64,000 nt of DNA from Thalassotalea sp. HSM 43 (GTDB lineage Bacteria; Pseudomonadota; Gammaproteobacteria; Enterobacterales; Alteromonadaceae). The stretch lies in the NCBI RefSeq assembly GCF_004752005.1, contig NZ_CP038493.1:620001-684000 (forward strand), in the 5' to 3' direction. The translations under genes were made by a program, and so were the position numbers. The notes under the pieces were generated by a model, which made no database searches, was not told the origin of the DNA, and saw nothing but the letters and a program-made list of their open reading frames with translations. Below, one piece after another: positions 1 through 9,600 of this stretch (its first letter is position 1; the number at the start of each line of letters is the position of its first letter).

Positions 1-10
1 AATAATAACT

Positions 11-646
11 ATGCCAAGCTTTGCAGCTAGACAAGCCATCGTTGATAAACAACAACAGATCATCGCCTACGAACTGCTGTTTCGAGACAGCATGATCAAT
101 GTTTACCCTAAGGTAGACGCGCATACGGCAACACAAAAATTGCTACACACCGCATTGCAAAGTTCGCAAAGCAAAACCTTTACTCAACAAAAGCCAGCGT
201 TTATCAATTTCACCACCGAAACACTGCAAAAAGGTTACCCTTTCAAATTTGATAATCGCCATATCGTTGTTGAAATTTTAGAGACCGAAGAGCCAACCCA
301 ACAGTTGCTTTCTTTGTGCCAAGAACTGCATCAACAAGGCTATGAAATCGCCTTAGACGACTTTATTAATCACCAACAGTGGCATGCGTTCTTTCCTTAT
401 ATCAGTATTATCAAAGTGGACTTTAGACAAACATCAACCACCGAAATACTGCAACTGATAGAGCATATTACCAACTACCCGAACATCAAACTACTGGCAG
501 AAAAAATCGAAAACAAACAAGAATTTGAACATGCTAGCCGGTTAGGCTTTGAATACTTTCAAGGCTATTTTATTGATCAGCCCGAAGTGATGAAATCACG
601 TCCACATGTAATGGATGAAATAGGTTTAGAGCTGGATTTGGCCTAG
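11..646 (+). CDS. Short EAL-domain protein without HDOD partner domain
   Basis: The 211-residue protein resembles the EAL half of the EAL-HDOD (YuxH-like) family. Visible landmarks are YELL at residues 20-23 in place of the EAL signature, NFTTE, the ETEE acidic cluster, ALDDF, IKVDF, LAEKIE and FQGYF near the end. Many c-di-GMP-binding positions are therefore kept, but the signature is altered (ELL), as is common in HDOD-linked EAL domains, which often bind or signal rather than hydrolyse. The family usually has about 400 residues with a C-terminal HDOD domain; here the protein stops right after the EAL domain and the 126 bases before the next gene cannot hold HDOD. The stop codon lies inside a 16-bp tandem repeat. 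The ATG is 10 bases from the window edge, so its ribosome site cannot be judged. Confidence 0.75.
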   Translation: MPSFAARQAIVDKQQQIIAYELLFRDSMINVYPKVDAHTATQKLLHTALQSSQSKTFTQQKPAFINFTTETLQKGYPFKFDNRHIVVEILETEEPTQQLLSLCQELHQQGYEIALDDFINHQQWHAFFPYISIIKVDFRQTSTTEILQLIEHITNYPNIKLLAEKIENKQEFEHASRLGFEYFQGYFIDQPEVMKSRPHVMDEIGLELDLA

Positions 647-714
647 AGAGAGTTTGGCCTAGATAGGATTTGACTTAGATTGAATTTGACTTAGATTGAG
701 TTTGAGTTTAACGG
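635..714. repeat. Degenerate 16-bp tandem repeat, five copies, over the EAL gene stop
   Basis: Five consecutive 16-base units start at 635, 651, 667, 683 and 699. The middle two are GATTTGACTTAGATTG and AATTTGACTTAGATTG. The first unit contains the last three codons and the TAG stop of the EAL gene, so the array looks like an expansion of that gene's 3' end. Confidence 0.8.
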
Positions 715-723
715 AGAGTTAAT

Positions 724-751
724 TTGGTCTAGACGCAATCGCCTAGACCAA
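724..751. terminator. Hairpin between convergent EAL and galE genes
   Basis: TTGGTCTAG at 724-732 pairs perfectly with CTAGACCAA at 743-751 around a 10-base loop. It sits where transcription of the EAL gene and of the long polysaccharide operon would meet. Neither side has a clear U-tract, so intrinsic termination is uncertain. Confidence 0.4.
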
Positions 752-772
752 GAACGACAATAGCATTAACAG

Positions 773-1783
773 TTATTCAAAACCGTTTGGATTTTGTGAT
801 TGCCAACGCCAAGTATCGCGGATCATATCATCCAAGTTACGTTCTGCCTGCCAACCTAAAAACTCATTGGCAAGATCGGCTTTAGCAAACACTGTCGCGA
901 TATCTCCTGGACGTCTTGGGCTAATTTGATAAGGCACATCCACGCCGCTGATCTCTTTAAATTTATTAACGATTTGCAACACCGAGGTACCATTACCGGT
1001 GCCAACATTAATGGCAATACAGCCATCAACTTTCGATAATGACGTTACGGCTTTCAAATGCGCAAGTGCCAAATCAACCACATGGATATAATCGCGCACG
1101 CCAGTGCCATCAATGGTGTCGTAATCATCACCAAACACGCTCAATTGCTGCAATCGACCAACCGCCACTTGCGATACAAACGGTAGTAAATTGTTAGGAA
1201 TACCATTTGGGTTTTCACCGATAAGGCCCGAATGATGCGCGCCAATTGGATTAAAGTAACGCAGTGAGACAATCGACCATTGCGGATCACTTTTCGCCAA
1301 ATCGAAAAGAATATGTTCGATCATTAGCTTGGTTTGGCCGTAAGGGTTGGTCGCCGAAGTTGGCATAGTTTCGATTAATGGCGATAGATTGTTTTCACCG
1401 TAAACCGTTGCAGACGAGCTAAACACAAGGTTTTTCACTGAAAATTGCTTCATCACTTCCAGCAACACTATGGTGCCAGTAACATTGTTATGATAATAGC
1501 TCAGTGGTATTTGCGTGGACTCACCAACCGCTTTTAAACCGGCAAAGTGAATGACCGCAGAAATATCATGCTCACTAAAGACTTGCTCCATTGCCGCTTT
1601 ATCGCAGATATCCGCCTTGATAAATACCGGTCGCTTTCCGGTGATTTGTTCTACCCTATCCAATGACTTAGTCGACGAGTTGGATAGGTTATCGACGATC
1701 ACCACGTCATCGCCAGCATTTAATAATTCAACCACGGTATGGCTACCAATATAGCCGGTACCGCCGGTTATTAATAAACTCAT
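773..1783 (-). CDS. galE: UDP-glucose 4-epimerase
   Basis: A 336-residue extended short-chain dehydrogenase of normal GalE length. The N-terminal NAD-binding motif is TGGTGYIGS, an SSSATVYG segment carries the active-site Ser/Thr, and Tyr148 with Lys152 (NPYGQTK) forms the catalytic YxxxK. The enzyme interconverts UDP-glucose and UDP-galactose (and, in some homologues, the N-acetyl forms) in the cytoplasm. It is the last gene of the polysaccharide operon, 35 bases after the DHH phosphoesterase gene, so here it probably supplies galactosyl or GalNAc donors for capsule assembly; a housekeeping role in galactose metabolism is also possible. The assignment as GalE is firm; its exact sugar range is inference. 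Confidence 0.95.
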   Translation of the reverse strand: MSLLITGGTGYIGSHTVVELLNAGDDVVIVDNLSNSSTKSLDRVEQITGKRPVFIKADICDKAAMEQVFSEHDISAVIHFAGLKAVGESTQIPLSYYHNNVTGTIVLLEVMKQFSVKNLVFSSSATVYGENNLSPLIETMPTSATNPYGQTKLMIEHILFDLAKSDPQWSIVSLRYFNPIGAHHSGLIGENPNGIPNNLLPFVSQVAVGRLQQLSVFGDDYDTIDGTGVRDYIHVVDLALAHLKAVTSLSKVDGCIAINVGTGNGTSVLQIVNKFKEISGVDVPYQISPRRPGDIATVFAKADLANEFLGWQAERNLDDMIRDTWRWQSQNPNGFE

Positions 1784-1818
1784 GTTACATCCTTAAAAAC
1801 ACCGAATATCGGTGACGA

Positions 1819-2778
1819 TTAATTTTTATAATAATTTGCAAGCGTTGTAATAAATGTTTCGACTTGCTCTTCAGGTAAAGCGTTTATCCCTGCTGCTGCT
1901 GCACGTCCGCCACCGGTCGGAAACTGCACACAAATTTCATCAGCACCTTGCTTATTATTTAACGGCGCTCGTACGCTGACGGTATAACTGCCATCTAAAT
2001 TTTGCGTTAGCACGCCATGGGCTTTATCTGGTGATTGGTTTGCTAAATCATTACCAAAGACACCACTCACTCGACGAGACCATGCCGCATCTTCCAAAGT
2101 AACCACTTTGCAAATGTCATTGTCAAACAATACTTGCGCTGAATTGGCTTTATTCATATCGGTAACATATGCCGCCTGTAAGTCGTAAAATAACGATGAT
2201 TTATTGCTAAATAAGATTTCCGGTGACTCATAGCCAAGCAAACGCTCAAATAAATCTGCCGGATGAAAGTGTAAGTCATCGGTAGTACGGCCATAACCGT
2301 TGTAATTAACGTAGGTGCCAAGCTGTTCCAATAAGTTCGCTTCGTTTTGTGACAGGCCTTTTAAGGCGCAATGTCGCGCAGCTACCGCTTTAAGGTTATC
2401 GCCGTAAGCCGCGGCAATCGCCCAACTATGATGTGCGCCCTTAAGATAATCATTAATCAACAAACTCGTGCACACATCGGCAGAGGTATTGATAATGGTT
2501 TTTAAAAAAGTAGACTGGGGAATATTCGAAGCACGATGATGATCAACATAGAACACTGGCACATCTGCGGATAACAACTTCTCTAGACCAGCTTGGTTTT
2601 TATCCATAGACACATCCAATGTGGTAACGGAACTAGCGTTACCAACGTCGACTTTATCCAGTAACGATATGTCTCGTTTTACACCGGTGATCAAGGTACT
2701 GGTTTTTGGCTCCGCTAAGCGAAGTTGAACCAAAGCCAAAATTCCATCGGCATCGCCGTTAAAAACATCGTAATGCAT
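1819..2778 (-). CDS. DHH-family phosphoesterase
   Basis: The 319-residue protein has the DHH-family metal-binding motifs in order: NGDADGI near residue 7, LDVSMD near 55, VDHHRA near 78 and AYGDN near 125. A C-terminal GGGRAAAAG resembles the GGGH motif of the DHHA1 domain but has Arg in place of His. The family hydrolyses phosphodiesters or phosphomonoesters such as nanoRNA, cyclic dinucleotides or 3'-phosphoadenosine 5'-phosphate (pAp). The gene sits 20 bases after a glycosyltransferase gene and 35 before galE, so it is co-transcribed with the capsule genes. Because the same operon encodes a sulfotransferase, which releases pAp from PAPS, removal of pAp is an attractive but unproven role. 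The substrate cannot be read from sequence alone. Confidence 0.8.
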   Translation of the reverse strand: MHYDVFNGDADGILALVQLRLAEPKTSTLITGVKRDISLLDKVDVGNASSVTTLDVSMDKNQAGLEKLLSADVPVFYVDHHRASNIPQSTFLKTIINTSADVCTSLLINDYLKGAHHSWAIAAAYGDNLKAVAARHCALKGLSQNEANLLEQLGTYVNYNGYGRTTDDLHFHPADLFERLLGYESPEILFSNKSSLFYDLQAAYVTDMNKANSAQVLFDNDICKVVTLEDAAWSRRVSGVFGNDLANQSPDKAHGVLTQNLDGSYTVSVRAPLNNKQGADEICVQFPTGGGRAAAAGINALPEEQVETFITTLANYYKN

Positions 2779-2798
2779 AAAAACTCTTCTATTAATTG

Positions 2799-3557
2799 TT
2801 ATTTTCTAAATACAGCGCGAAATGCGTAAAAAGCAAAGCACCATAGGGAATATACAAGGTTTATTTTCTCTTGTTCTCGGTAAATTTGCCACTGCCTTTT
2901 GGCTTTTTTAAGTTTATTTCTCGAAATTGAGCCTGGGGTTATACGATAACGCGTCAAGACTCGGGGAAAATGCAACGCTTTACCCGCACGTTTTATCAAC
3001 ATTAGCCAGGTTGCGTAATCTTGACCGGTACGCAGTAAAGGCATGCGAAAGTCACCAAGTAATTGCTTATCCACCATGACGGTTGAACAGCCAAAGGTCG
3101 CCTTTTTTTTAAGTAATTGATGGTAATCAATCCAGCCTAAATCGGCTTTATCGACAACTTTATTACGTGATTGGCTGTATTGGTCAATAATATCGTAAGA
3201 CGTAAAAGATAACGCCGCTTGGTGCTGCTGCATATACTGCAGGTGTTGCTCAAGCTTTGTTGGCAACCACAAATCATCGGAATCAAGAAAAGCGATATAG
3301 CGCCCTTGGGCTCGGTTTAATGACCTGTTACGCGATACGGCAGCGCCTCGATTGCGCTGATTTTGATAATACTGCACTCGTGGGTCCGACACTTGAATAC
3401 GTTCAAGGATCTCTAGCGTATTATCTTTTGAGCAATCATCGGTAATCAATAATTCCCAATCACTAAAGCTTTGCGCAATAATTGAGTTTATTGTTTGTTC
3501 AACATAGGCCGATGAGTTGTAAGTAGCCATGATGATTGAGACGACAGGCGACTGCAT
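2799..3557 (-). CDS. GT2-family glycosyltransferase
   Basis: A 252-residue GT-A fold glycosyltransferase. The N-terminus has VSIIMATYNSS, then ITDDCSKD in the nucleotide-binding part and FLDSDDLW, the DxD metal/donor site near residue 93. It is short for the family, and a basic C-terminal stretch could lie against the membrane. It probably transfers one sugar of the capsule repeat unit on the cytoplasmic side. Its ATG overlaps the end of the preceding GT2 gene by one base, so the two are translated together. Donor and acceptor are not predictable from the sequence. Confidence 0.88.
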   Translation of the reverse strand: MQSPVVSIIMATYNSSAYVEQTINSIIAQSFSDWELLITDDCSKDNTLEILERIQVSDPRVQYYQNQRNRGAAVSRNRSLNRAQGRYIAFLDSDDLWLPTKLEQHLQYMQQHQAALSFTSYDIIDQYSQSRNKVVDKADLGWIDYHQLLKKKATFGCSTVMVDKQLLGDFRMPLLRTGQDYATWLMLIKRAGKALHFPRVLTRYRITPGSISRNKLKKAKRQWQIYREQEKINLVYSLWCFAFYAFRAVFRK

Positions 3558-4453
3558 CAGCCTTTACCTCTTAAGTATCTGATAAAAAACCGTATAAATT
3601 GCCCTAACTGGATAAGCTTGAGCCAAACCACCTGCGCCATAAATCGTCGTCTTTGTTTACCGACTAAATTGGTTTTACTCAAAAAACCATGAATTTTAAT
3701 ATAAAAGCTCGGTTTGAGTGGTCGCAATACAGCTTTAGTGATTTTTACAACAGCAGCGTTTGGCGACTTTACCGCGAGTTCGGCATCACCACGAACTAAG
3801 CGATTTAATTTCTTGCCTATCTCATCAGCGCTTTTGCGAGTTGGGTGTGACACTTTTACCTGTGATTTAAACTGAAACCTTTTACCGAGTCTATTCATGC
3901 GCTGACTCCAATCAAAGTCACCACCAGATTCTACTTCCTCAAAGTCGCCTATTTGTTGAAATACATCACGGCGCACCGCCAAATTAGCTGTGACAATGTG
4001 GCCCTTGGCGGCGTTAGCTTGGTTATCCATATGAAAAGTTTTGTCATACCACTGCCACGGATTGTTTTTGTCATCAATCACTAAATCAACAAAGCCGGAG
4101 ATCACATCGATTTGCTCTTGGCTGAATATCTCAAGGATTTGTTGCAACCAGTTGCGCTCGACCAAACAATCGATATCGGTAAATACTAAGATATCACCGC
4201 TTGATTCTCGAACCCCTTTATTTCTAGCACCGTATGAACTCGGTCGTTGTTGATAATTGATTTGACGGGCGTTTAACTGGGTATGAACAGCCAATAATTG
4301 CGCCAATTGCGCCTCGCTACCGTCTGATGAATTATTGTTTACGAAGACAACATCAAAATGCTCCGCCGCTAATGACTGCGACGTTATCGCCTTAATGAAA
4401 TCGACGAGATATGGTGCGGCGTTATAAAAAGGAACAATGACAGTTATCTTCAT
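3557..4453 (-). CDS. GT2-family glycosyltransferase
   Basis: A 298-residue glycosyltransferase starting MKITVIVPFYNAAPYL, with VFVNNNSSDGS near residue 55, VFTDIDCLVE as the DxD-type site near 105, and a downstream GDFDWSQRM segment typical of the ED/QxxRW acceptor region of GT2 enzymes. I place the start at 4453, not at an upstream in-frame ATG at 4513, because 4453 gives the canonical N-terminus and forms an ATGA overlap with the stop of the preceding GT4 gene. A basic C-terminal stretch suggests membrane association. It should add a sugar to the lipid-linked glycan; the specificity is unknown. Confidence 0.87.
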   Translation of the reverse strand: MKITVIVPFYNAAPYLVDFIKAITSQSLAAEHFDVVFVNNNSSDGSEAQLAQLLAVHTQLNARQINYQQRPSSYGARNKGVRESSGDILVFTDIDCLVERNWLQQILEIFSQEQIDVISGFVDLVIDDKNNPWQWYDKTFHMDNQANAAKGHIVTANLAVRRDVFQQIGDFEEVESGGDFDWSQRMNRLGKRFQFKSQVKVSHPTRKSADEIGKKLNRLVRGDAELAVKSPNAAVVKITKAVLRPLKPSFYIKIHGFLSKTNLVGKQRRRFMAQVVWLKLIQLGQFIRFFIRYLRGKG

Positions 4454-5649
4454 ACAGCCGATTGCACCCGCTGATAAAGTTCGAGCAATTTGTGCTCCTG
4501 CTCTTCCCAGCACAGTTGCTCTACCGCAGCGTGAGTATTGGCCGCGTAATGCTGCAACAGTTCTGGGTTGTCTCGAAACTGAACGATAGCCTGTTGTAAA
4601 TCTTGCGGGTTATCTTTAATGGCTAAGCCCAGTTGGTATTGCTCTATCACTTTACGAATTTCAGGAAAGCCGGTAGAAATCACTGGCAAACCAGCCAAAA
4701 TATATTCAAACAGCTTGTTAGAGTCGGTCGAGTAATGATTCAGGCAAGTATTCTCAATAGGCTGCACACCAAACGTAGCCGATGCGGTATATAACGGTAA
4801 ATCCGCGAGTGGTACCGTTGCGATAAAATGTACCCTATCGCTTATTCCTAGATTGGCAACCAACTGTTTTAATTTATCTTCTATCCGCCCGCCACCAATA
4901 AACACAAAATAAACCTCATCAATATGTTGTGCCACTTGCACCAGCCGCTCTAGGCCGCGACCTGGTTGCAACATGCCTTGATAAAGCGCAATAGGCCAAG
5001 ATTGCTGTAAATTTAAGGTGTCTCTTATGTGATTCGATTGCTGCGGTTCGGCAAAAGATTTGGTCGGTCTATTTTGTAATACCGTTGGCCGTGGAACTTT
5101 GTAAGCCAGACGAAAGAATTTAGCACGCACATCTGTGGTGGTGATCATCGCCGCAACTTTCGGTGTCAACGTTTTCTCAATGCAACCAACGACTTTGCGA
5201 AACGGGCGATAACCTTCACGATCGGTACTGATCTCATGAGCATCATAGACAAGCTTTGCAGCGCACATTTTGCTAGCAACATACGCCGTAACCAACACAT
5301 TAACATCATGAGCGTGAATAATGTCAGGCTTAGAACGGCTCACCGCGGCAATCATCGAAAAGATGGTTCCGACGCGCTTAGCCAAGCGAGATAGCTGTGC
5401 CAATGGCTTCATTGACAATGACTGTGCATGGCCTTTATTTTTACGACGAAATAACCCCATGCCATCAATACGGCGCACAATCACACCGGATGGCAATACG
5501 TCATGCTCGACATTGACGCCGGCTTTAAATAAGGCGAAAACCGTCACTTGATAACCATTGGTGACTAAGGTTTCCGCTTCTTTTAGTACCCTGGCATCGT
5601 TGGTAAATGGGTTCCATACGATCATCGATACCTTAATTGGTTTACTCAA
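4450..5649 (-). CDS. GT4-family glycosyltransferase
   Basis: The 399-residue protein has a GT-B fold layout. The N-terminal acceptor domain contains IVWNPFTNDARVLKEAE and DIIHAHDVN. The C-terminal donor domain contains ALYQGMLQPGRGLERL and the E-x7-E region KLFEYILAGLPVISTGFPE. This matches retaining GT4 enzymes of the WbuB/WcaL type used in O-antigen and capsule synthesis. It lies 13 bases after the sulfotransferase gene and overlaps the next GT2 gene by four bases (ATGA), which implies translational coupling. Its role is addition of one sugar to the capsule repeat unit in the cytoplasm; the sugar cannot be named. Confidence 0.9.
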   Translation of the reverse strand: MSKPIKVSMIVWNPFTNDARVLKEAETLVTNGYQVTVFALFKAGVNVEHDVLPSGVIVRRIDGMGLFRRKNKGHAQSLSMKPLAQLSRLAKRVGTIFSMIAAVSRSKPDIIHAHDVNVLVTAYVASKMCAAKLVYDAHEISTDREGYRPFRKVVGCIEKTLTPKVAAMITTTDVRAKFFRLAYKVPRPTVLQNRPTKSFAEPQQSNHIRDTLNLQQSWPIALYQGMLQPGRGLERLVQVAQHIDEVYFVFIGGGRIEDKLKQLVANLGISDRVHFIATVPLADLPLYTASATFGVQPIENTCLNHYSTDSNKLFEYILAGLPVISTGFPEIRKVIEQYQLGLAIKDNPQDLQQAIVQFRDNPELLQHYAANTHAAVEQLCWEEQEHKLLELYQRVQSAV

Positions 5650-5662
5650 ATTGATGTTGCTC

Positions 5663-6646
5663 CTAGGACACGTTTGCGGCGATATATTGACTAATTAGTG
5701 TCGCAGCAGATTGCAGGACCATTTTCTCATCCAACTCAGGCATATCTTGGCCTGTAACCGACAAGTCATCCATGTGGCCATAAACCCGATCGGCATGACG
5801 TTGCAGTAATTCCAGCTCTTCGTTATTCCAATTATTGACTTGCTCGCAGTAACGTTGTGGCAAGGTAATTTTAGTGCCACGATATTTACCCGCTAATGGG
5901 AACGCCATTTTGTTTAAGAAATACTTGCGCACGGCCTCTGATTGGCTCTTATCGTCCTTTAACAATTGATTGATCAAGCGCAGAATTTCAGTGAGCTCCA
6001 TACTTAAGGAAATGTTACTGCTTGCTGACTCAATGTCAGTTGCAAACGAGTCACTAAACTCCATACCGCAAGCGTCAAAGAACAAGGAGGATAAATCACT
6101 CTTTTGCCCTTGGGTCGGCACAATCACCACATCGACTGGCGCCACTTGAGACCACAACGCAATAGCGTGACCAAACGCATAATTAGACCAAATACCGCTT
6201 AAGCTACCACGTTGCGTGCGCAGCTGTTTAAAATAGCCGGGATAAGAAATACTCGCCCCGCCCTTGATAAGCTGTTGCCAAGATGAAGGAATAGCACTCG
6301 ATAAACCGCGAATCGTAAAAACCACTCTATCTGGCGCGCCGACTTTATCAATAAAGTGCGCGATGCCTTGCTTACTCAAACAAGAAAGCGCTTCCGCTGA
6401 GATGACACTGTTAGGGGTTTTCGCTGAACGCAAGGCTTGCACTAAATCCTTGCCAAGTGCCTCTGGCACCGCAGGAAACCTCCAAGGAATATGCTCTCCA
6501 CAGAGCGCATAACAGGCATGTTGTTGATTTAGCCTATTACCAGGATACGACCAGCCATGCTTTTTAAGGGCGGCTTGATTGCTAGATAAAATTTGTTGCA
6601 AAAAAGTGGTACCACTTTTCATCATACCAACGTGATATATTTTCAT
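5663..6646 (-). CDS. Sulfotransferase-family protein
   Basis: The 327-residue protein starts MKIYHVGMMKSGTTFLQ. The KSGTTFLQ segment (about residues 10-17) is the 5'-phosphosulfate-binding loop of PAPS-dependent sulfotransferases. VVFTIRGLSSAIPSSWQQ around residue 110 matches the second, 3'-phosphate-binding region (R...S). The family transfers sulfate from PAPS to hydroxyl or amino groups of carbohydrates and releases pAp. Its place among glycosyltransferases suggests sulfation of the capsule or its precursor. No signal peptide or membrane span is seen, so it acts in the cytoplasm. A sulfated surface polysaccharide would fit a marine bacterium. The family call is good; the acceptor is inference. 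Confidence 0.82.
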   Translation of the reverse strand: MKIYHVGMMKSGTTFLQQILSSNQAALKKHGWSYPGNRLNQQHACYALCGEHIPWRFPAVPEALGKDLVQALRSAKTPNSVISAEALSCLSKQGIAHFIDKVGAPDRVVFTIRGLSSAIPSSWQQLIKGGASISYPGYFKQLRTQRGSLSGIWSNYAFGHAIALWSQVAPVDVVIVPTQGQKSDLSSLFFDACGMEFSDSFATDIESASSNISLSMELTEILRLINQLLKDDKSQSEAVRKYFLNKMAFPLAGKYRGTKITLPQRYCEQVNNWNNEELELLQRHADRVYGHMDDLSVTGQDMPELDEKMVLQSAATLISQYIAANVS

Positions 6647-6689
6647 TTATCCCCCCTGCCTGTTGCGCTTGCAGCCAACTTAATAAACA

Positions 6690-9600
6690 CTACGATTCCA
6701 GTTTTAAGACGTTATCTAATTGCTCAAACACAATCTCATAGCCATAGTTATCAATCAGATACTGACGATTTTGCAAACGAACTTGCGTTAATGCCTGCTG
6801 ATCCATTGCTTGCCATTCGATAACTTTTTTTGCCGCACTTTTTACCGAATCGACTATCCAGTCTTCAGGATAAACACTGTCGGCACTAGGCCATGGCCAA
6901 ACCAATGGTAAGGCGCCGGTGCAGGTGCCATCCGCTAATGCATAATGGAATGATTCTGTCTCACTCGGAGATAAAATATAATTAACGTTCTTGTACCATG
7001 TTTGCACGTCATTACCCCAACCGGTAAAGATCACCGCATCCTTTAATTGTGAATCCTCATCAATCATGCGATACAAATCGTAGTAATATTCAAGCTCGTG
7101 TTTACGCCCTGGACCATGCATAAATTCAAGATTTTCAGGTCGATGACCTTTAATATACAACTTAGCATCGACACCTTGTTGCAATAAGCTTTTGGTTAGC
7201 TTTAGAGCACGATCAAAGCGTTTTGTTTTTGGCGTGATGCCTACCATACCTAAACTGACTTGCTGATCTCGTTCAAACATGGGCAATAAATTGTCATTCA
7301 AAAAGTTGGCAATGACGACGGTTTTTTCTATTGGCCAGCCAAACAGTTCCACCGCTTTATCACGCACCAACGCCGATACGAAGATAAACTTGGTTACGTT
7401 ATCAACATCGATTTTTTTACCAAAACGTTTCGCCTTATCGCGAACCTCTTGCGCATGTACACGAATATAAAGCGGCTTTTTGTTGACGTTATTTTGGCTA
7501 TACCAGACCGCGTTAGCCAGTCCCCACTCGCAAAAAATAACATCCGATTCATACAGATACTGCATTGCCGCTTTTTCATCACCGTTACCCCACTGCCAAT
7601 AATCCAATTGTACCGAGTAGTTCTTATCCTTTAGATAAGAGATGTACGGATATAAGAACTTTAAATCATTGCCTGCAAAGGTAATTTTCATTGCCTTGTC
7701 TTGTTCATCACCAATGAGAATTGGTGCTAAATTACTGGCAATAGTGGCAAAGCTATGTTGTTTACGAAGCTTGTCTGACAGTGCTTGATAATCAAATGGG
7801 GTATGACTTTCGATACACTCTACGCTGGCTTCAAAACCAGTAAAGTCGCTGACATAACATGGGTAATCGTCACCAAGTAAGTCTTTATTAATCTGTGATG
7901 GGTAGCATAACGTCGGGATCGATAAGGTGCCCATTTCAATCAGCTTCGTCGACACCTCTAAGGTATTATCTTCGAGATACGCATCGCGGTAACACCAAAC
8001 CAATTGCATCGCTTTCATTAAGCCCATGGCTTGAAAGCGGTTCATATCGTTATAGACGGTGACAAAAGGCTTATCTAACAAACGATTCATCTCGGCAATA
8101 AACTCGTTGCGGCGCTCGCCTTTGGCTGTCACTTTTTGGGTGACCACATGTACGTTGATCTGATGCCCTTGATTAATTAATCTTTCACTCCAATTAATCA
8201 GGTGCTCTACGCCCCAGCCAGGCTGAACTTTGCCCGCGTAACCAATATTAATAACGCTGTTATCGACATTAGCCTCAACCAGTTTATCTTCGATATCCGC
8301 AGGTAATGACGGTGGCAACTGCACACTATCAAACGCAATATCGGTTAGTTCGGATAATTTGTTTCGAATTTGGCATGTTTGTGTCAGTACCGTGTTGGCG
8401 TTGTTTAAAATCGTTGGCAGTACCGCGAGTTTCTCTTCAGGTACCGAGAAACCATGTTCATCAACGGCATAAAAATCCGTTAAATACGGGTACACACGGC
8501 TGGCAAATGCTTTCTCATCCATAACCGCAGCCGTCACGTCTAAGCCGCGCAATACCACTGATTTTAAGCTGGCAATTTTGTCGTCTAAAAATTTAATCGC
8601 CTTAACCGCAGAGCTTGTGGTCAACGGCGCATTAAAGCCAATATGTTTAGGCTGCACAATAACCAAGTTGCCGGCATTAACGATGTTAGACAATACATTT
8701 TTGTCCGGATCAACATTGTCTTTTAATAACAATACGGTCGGCCCTACCTGCGACATTATCGAGCTTATAGACGATAACCAAATAGAAGAGCCATCAATCA
8801 CATTTGGGCTAATGTCACCAAAAATCAAACAGCGAGAAGCAACCACTTGCTGCTGCTCAGCAAACGCTGAAAATTGATTGTTGGCAAAATCATAATCGAT
8901 TGCCTCACTATCTAAATCACTACTTAGAAACTGGGTAGCGACATTTTCCATGATAATAGATGGCGACAACGATCTATCCCGAGAAAACGGGATAACCTGA
9001 TATTCGAAAAAACACACCTCTGGTGGAAAGTCGATATCCACTAACAGGGTGCTCTTGTCCTGATAAAAATAACGGAACTTGCCATAACGTTTCGAATGAA
9101 ACAGTTTGGTGGTCGCTATTTGCTCTACCGGTACGCCGTTATTATCAAAAAAGCGACATTTTAGAATCACTTTTTGCTCTGCCGGCAGTTCATTTTCGGT
9201 GGCTAGATTGAGGGTCAGTTTAAACTTGTTGCGCTGTTCTAAGTTAACGGCAATGGCTTTAGATGGCTGCTCTAAGTCGATAATTTGATTACTGCGGCCA
9301 TCCAACAATGGCAACAATTCAACGTCCTGAAACTTGCCAAACTTACCTTGTGCCACTTGTTTTTTGTAATTATCTCGACGACGAAAATCATTGAATAGAC
9401 GATACAAATCTTTCGGTAGATTTAGTACGCTTTTAGGACTGCGAACGCCGGCAAACAAGCTACCTAATTGATAGGTTAAACTGGTTCTTACGCCGGTTAA
9501 TTTTTGTTGCAGTTCTTGCTTTTCAAATTGCAGCCCCTTGACTTTAGATTCTAACGACGCAATCAGTTTATCTTGCTGCTGAAACTTTTTATCTGCCTGA

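Noticed and set aside
635-714. CRISPR-like array
   Set aside because: Units are contiguous with no spacers, degenerate and only 16 bases long; a simple tandem repeat.
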